A stretch of 64,000 nt of DNA from Thiohalocapsa sp963704155. GTDB lineage: Bacteria > Pseudomonadota > Gammaproteobacteria > Chromatiales > Chromatiaceae. Numbering within the stretch: the first letter of the stretch is position 1; every line of letters begins with the position of its first letter. The stretch is from positions 124,001-188,000 of the forward strand of contig CAVPHF010000023.1 in the NCBI GenBank assembly GCA_963704155.1, given 5' to 3'. The position numbers and the translations under genes are program-made. Shown piece by piece: positions 61,640 to 64,000 of this stretch. The notes below the pieces were generated by a model. That model was given only the letters and a program-made list of their open reading frames with translations, was not told where the DNA came from and ran no database searches.

Positions 61640-62077
61640 ATGTCTTCCGCCGTTGAGCTCTACGAAGCCCTCACCTCGGCTCCCGACGACCGCACCCGCG
61701 CGCGACTGATCGCCGAAGCCTTCGAGCGTCTTGAAGAACGTTACCCACACCTGCCGGAGCTGGCCACCCAAGGCCATGTGAGTGACTCGGAGCAACGTCT
61801 TCAAACGGACATCAAGACCGCCGAGCTAAGACTTCAGAAGGAGATCGAACAGGTCCGCGCCGAGCTGCGCGAAACCGAGCTCCGCCTAAAAAAGGAGATC
61901 AAGACCGTCGAGCTCAGGTTGCAGAAGGAAATCAAGACTGTCGAACTGACGCTGCGTAAAGAAATCGAGCACGTCCGCGCCGACATCGCGCGCAGCAAGA
62001 ACGACATGCTGAAATGGCTGGTGCCGCTGATGTTCGCCCAGGTCGCCGCCATCGCCGCGCTGGTCAAACTGCTCTGA
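61640..62077 (+). CDS. Small coiled-coil protein with C-terminal membrane anchor (copy B, long)
   Basis: 145 aa from the ATG at 61640 (MSSAVELYEALTSAPDD). It is a close paralogue of copy A at 60392: same N-terminal domain (ERLEERYPHLPELATQGHV) and same C-terminal helix (WLVPLMFAQVAAIAALVKLL). The coiled coil has two extra 11-residue units (ELRLKKEIKTV and ELRLQKEIKTV), which exactly account for the 22-residue length difference. The anchor suggests a membrane-tethered rod facing the cytoplasm. Function is unknown. Confidence 0.72.
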   Translation: MSSAVELYEALTSAPDDRTRARLIAEAFERLEERYPHLPELATQGHVSDSEQRLQTDIKTAELRLQKEIEQVRAELRETELRLKKEIKTVELRLQKEIKTVELTLRKEIEHVRADIARSKNDMLKWLVPLMFAQVAAIAALVKLL

Positions 62078-62202
62078 GCCTCAGACTTGAGCCAGGTCGG
62101 CCGCTTGCGGCGAGGCGCCAATGATCGCCCTGTCCGCGACACCGCACCCAGCCCGCTCGCGCCCGAAGCGTCGCCCCCTGCCGTACATCCCAGCGCCGGC
62201 CC

Positions 62203-62283
62203 GGTGGGAGCGCCGCCCTCGGCCGGACGATCAACCCGCTCGCAGTCCAACCGTCCGATCGCCGCGAGGGCGCCGCTCCCACC
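62203..62283. repeat. REP-like inverted repeat (81 bp)
   Basis: The left arm GGTGGGAGCGCCGCCCTCGG (62203-62222) pairs with the right arm CCGCGAGGGC...GCTCCCACC (62262-62283), with inner complementary CGGAC/GTCCG. Half copies occur at 60281 and 63391. It lies in the 308-bp gap after copy B; the rest of that gap is GC-rich, without a gene. Confidence 0.75.
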
Positions 62284-62385
62284 TAACGCACAGTCGAGGC
62301 GAGGCTCCCTCACACACCCAACGCCCAGGCGTCAGCATGGCCGGCGCGAACGCGCGGAACCTGCCGGCGAGCCCCGACAGCTTGG

Positions 62386-62649
62386 CTACGCAAACGCCTT
62401 GACCAACAAAGCAACCATGCCGGCGAGTAAAAAGCCGAGCATCCATTGCATGATCTTTTGTTCGGCCTTGATATCGGTCAAGTCCGCTTCGACCCGGGCG
62501 ATGTCGGACTTGGTTGCAAACGAGCCGGCCAATGCGTCGCTGAAGGCCTCTTTCTGCGCCTCGGCCATCGCCAGCGCTTGCTGTTCCGATACACCGGCAG
62601 CTTTGAGACGTTCAGAAAATTTACGCGTATCAAAGGTTACAGCCGTCAT
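62386..62649 (-). CDS. DUF1640/CCDC90-like small coiled-coil membrane protein
   Basis: 87 aa from the ATG at 62649 (MTAVTFDTRKFSERLKAAG). The pattern FDTRKFSERLKAAGVSEQQA, then a helix with AEAQKEAFSDAL, then FATKSDIARVEADLTDIKAE and a C-terminal helix WMLGFLLAGMVALLVKAFA, fits the bacterial DUF1640 family (relatives of the mitochondrial uniporter regulator fold). Role is unknown. It is a different family from copies A-C, though similarly built. Confidence 0.8.
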   Translation of the reverse strand: MTAVTFDTRKFSERLKAAGVSEQQALAMAEAQKEAFSDALAGSFATKSDIARVEADLTDIKAEQKIMQWMLGFLLAGMVALLVKAFA

Positions 62650-62813
62650 TGCGGTACTCGCGCTGGATTGTCTACGCATCGACTCTCGGCGCCGATATGC
62701 ACCAAGTCAAGCGTCACCGCCATCGCCACGCCGGTCAAGCTGCTCGGCCCTAATCGGCGTTTCGGCCGCCGCTCGGCCGTTCCCCAGCGAGCACCAGTCG
62801 CTCGCCGCGCCCC

Positions 62814-62933
62814 CCTGGGTACGCCGACTTCAGTCGACACCTGGGGCAGGCGGACTTCAGTCCGCCGTGATCGCGAAGATGGGCGACTAAAGTCGCCTGT
62901 CCCCAGGGGCCGGATAAATCCGGCGTACCCAGG
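62814..62933. repeat. Composite palindromic REP-like element (120 bp)
   Basis: Outer arms are a perfect 13-bp inverted repeat: CCTGGGTACGCCG (62814-62826) and CGGCGTACCCAGG (62921-62933). Inside are the small palindromes GGCGGACTTCAGTCCGCC and GGCGACTAAAGTCGCC, plus CCTGGGG/CCCCAGG that pair. Multi-palindrome blocks of this kind are typical of REP clusters (BIMEs). Confidence 0.75.
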
Positions 62934-63051
62934 CAGGCTGTCACAGTCAGCTGTGCGGCCCGCGTCCGCGTGGCTGCAACGACGAACAAGGCCGCCCGCG
63001 CGCTGAGACCGGCAACTTGCACCCCGCCGCTGCCGGTGGCAGATTCCGCCC

Positions 63052-63363
63052 ATATCCTCCGCCGTTCAGCTCAACGAAGCCCTCACCTCGGCCCCCAACG
63101 ACCGCACCCGCGCGCGCCTGATCACCGAAGCCTTAGAGCGTCTCGAAGAGCGTCACCCACACCTGCCGGAGCTGGCTACCCAGGGCCATGTGAGTGACTC
63201 GGAGCAACGTCGTCAAACGAATATTGAGAGCGCCGAGCTAAGGCTGCAGAAGGAGATCGAACAGGTCCGCGCCGAGCTGCGCGAAACCGAGCTCCGCCTG
63301 CAAAAGGAAATATCCCACCGCCTGATCGCGTCGGGGACGCCGCTCAAATCTCCCACCAACTAG
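63052..63363 (+). pseudogene. Coiled-coil copy C: start codon lost, membrane anchor replaced
   Basis: The frame is open over 103 codons and closely follows copy B (SSAVQLNEALTSAPNDRTRA; LEERHPHLPELATQGHVSDS; ELRLQKEIEQVRAELRET). The ATG start of copy B is ATA here (CCCATATCC against CCCATGTCT). After ELRLQKEI the sequence departs into SHRLIASGTPLKSPTN and stops, so the last coil units and the anchor are gone. The upstream leader is duplicated too. Read as an inactivated duplicate of copy B. Confidence 0.75.
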
Positions 63364-63390
63364 CTGCCAATCCCCGGCACTGGCCGATGT

Positions 63391-63424
63391 GTGTAGGAGC
63401 GCCGCCCTCGGCGCGACGATCACC
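63391..63424. repeat. Half REP-like element
   Basis: GTGTAGGAGCGCCGCCCTCG followed by GCGCGACGATCACC is the left arm of the REP family seen at 62203, without the matching right arm. It lies between the broken coiled-coil copy and the group II intron 3' end. Confidence 0.55.
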
Positions 63425-63509
63425 GCAAACACGTCGAGCGGGCAATGCAAGAGATTCCCAATCAGCTCTAATGATCCCTCGGCTCTGATGATGCCGAAGT
63501 TTCGTGTGA

Positions 63510-63594
63510 TAGGGGTAGGGAAGGCTTGCGCCTCCCCTCCCTCCGAACCGTGCGTGCGGTTCTCCCGCACACGGCTCTCCAGTCGGTTGTTACC
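63510..63594 (-). ncRNA. 3' end of a group II intron (domains V and VI)
   Basis: On the minus strand GAGCCGTGTGCGGGAGAACC followed by GCACGCACGGTTC (63545-63577) has the 33-34 base hairpin and terminal sequence of group II domain V. A second hairpin, GGGAGGGGAGGC-GCAA-GCCTTCCC, follows as domain VI. The intron should end near 63510 (CCCTAT). The maturase gene lies just upstream. The 5' part of the intron is outside the window. Confidence 0.8.
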
Positions 63595-64000
63595 TCATCG
63601 GGGTTGGCTCGCCCGGGCATGGGCTGTAGTCATGGTGAACAGCCCATGCTCAGCGAAGAAGGCATTCGGCCAACGTTGGTGGTCCTGTCGGGACTGACCG
63701 TGGCGGCTTTCGCGGTGCTGATGCCGACGCAGGATGGCCCGCAGTCGGCGCCGCACGAAGCCGTCGATACTCGGGAATTCCGTGCGGTAGGCGTGCTTAA
63801 AGTAGCCGAACCAGCCGCGGAGCATGGGGTTGAGGTCGGCGATAATCGCCGCCAGGCTGTCCCCACGGTTGCGACGCGTCTTCGCCCGGATCTTGTCCTT
63901 GAGGGCGTGTCGGCTTTTCTTGCGCACCCACCGTCGTCCGCCTTCAAAACGATAGCCGAGAAATTCGAAGCCCTCGCCCCGCTGCCGACAGTCGCCGCTG
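63595..64000 (-). CDS. ltrA: Group II intron reverse transcriptase/maturase, C-terminal part (5' end outside window)
   Basis: The frame is open to the window edge and covers about 135 C-terminal codons. It reads the maturase-specific (GIIM) domain: GFEFLGYRFEGGRRWVRKKS, SLAAIIADLNPMLRGWFGYF, FPSIDGFVRRRLRAILRR, and ends WPNAFFAEHGLFTMTTAHA. No HNH endonuclease domain follows, as in many bacterial intron proteins. It supports intron splicing and retrohoming. Only this end is visible, so whether the gene is intact cannot be judged. Confidence 0.88.
   Translation of the reverse strand, partial: SGDCRQRGEGFEFLGYRFEGGRRWVRKKSRHALKDKIRAKTRRNRGDSLAAIIADLNPMLRGWFGYFKHAYRTEFPSIDGFVRRRLRAILRRHQHRESRHGQSRQDHQRWPNAFFAEHGLFTMTTAHARASQPR

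Noticed and set aside
62087..62402. Long Pro/Arg/Ser-rich frames across the REP hairpin
   Set aside because: They run through an inverted repeat and show no protein-like pattern; they are by-products of high GC.

Overview
The window is a GC-rich chromosomal segment of a gammaproteobacterium. Three layouts point there: gyrA-serC-...-pheA-hisC-tyrA, tpiA-secG-tRNA-Leu(GAG), and a complete 14-gene complex I operon. The dabA/dabB dissolved-inorganic-carbon uptake cluster with a linked PII-like gene suggests an autotroph. A purple sulfur bacterium of the Chromatiaceae would fit well, but that is inference; no photosynthesis, sulfur-oxidation or rRNA gene is present to settle it.

Layout. 1-4.6 kb: end of an MFS transporter, a decayed membrane-protein remnant, the EF-P lysylation enzyme EpmB, a FimX-like protein with a degenerate EAL domain, and a convergent 5'-nucleotidase. 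4.7-12.6 kb (all minus): a membrane-anchored coiled-coil protein, an orphan ParA ATPase, a secreted Tyr/Gly/Ser-rich protein, a giant RND pump with a disordered tail, and its periplasmic adaptor. 13.4-17.5 kb (plus): a dynamin-like membrane GTPase, a ROK sugar kinase, nadA and a small membrane protein. 17.6-26.1 kb (minus): gyrA-serC-serA-pheA-hisC-tyrA, ending in a MITE-like inverted-repeat element. 26.4-32.1 kb: a PfkB-family adenosine/sugar kinase, a VanZ/O-antigen-ligase fusion and a polytopic membrane protein. 32.2-49.2 kb (minus): tpiA-secG-tRNA-Leu-nuoABCDEFGHIJKLMN. 49.3-57.0 kb (plus): smpB, then dabB, a small membrane subunit, dabA split into two ORFs, a PII-like gene and a lipoprotein-like gene. 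57.1-63.5 kb: an accessory decay zone with a Uma2 nuclease, a VapBC-like pair with a truncated toxin, pieces of Rpn-family transposase/nuclease genes, a DUF29 gene, several small coiled-coil genes including a duplicated family, and REP-like hairpins. 63.5-64.0 kb: the 3' end of a group II intron with its maturase running off the window.

How it works together. The nuo operon supplies the proton-pumping NADH dehydrogenase. The dab cluster pairs a NuoL-like proton channel with a zinc-site, carbonic-anhydrase-like protein to accumulate bicarbonate. The gyrA-tyrA operon joins topology control with serine and aromatic/histidine synthesis. The RND/ParA cluster looks like an envelope system of uncertain role. 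The points most worth checking are the split dabA and its extra membrane subunit, the orphan ParA cluster, and the coiled-coil family that changes length by whole 11-residue repeats.
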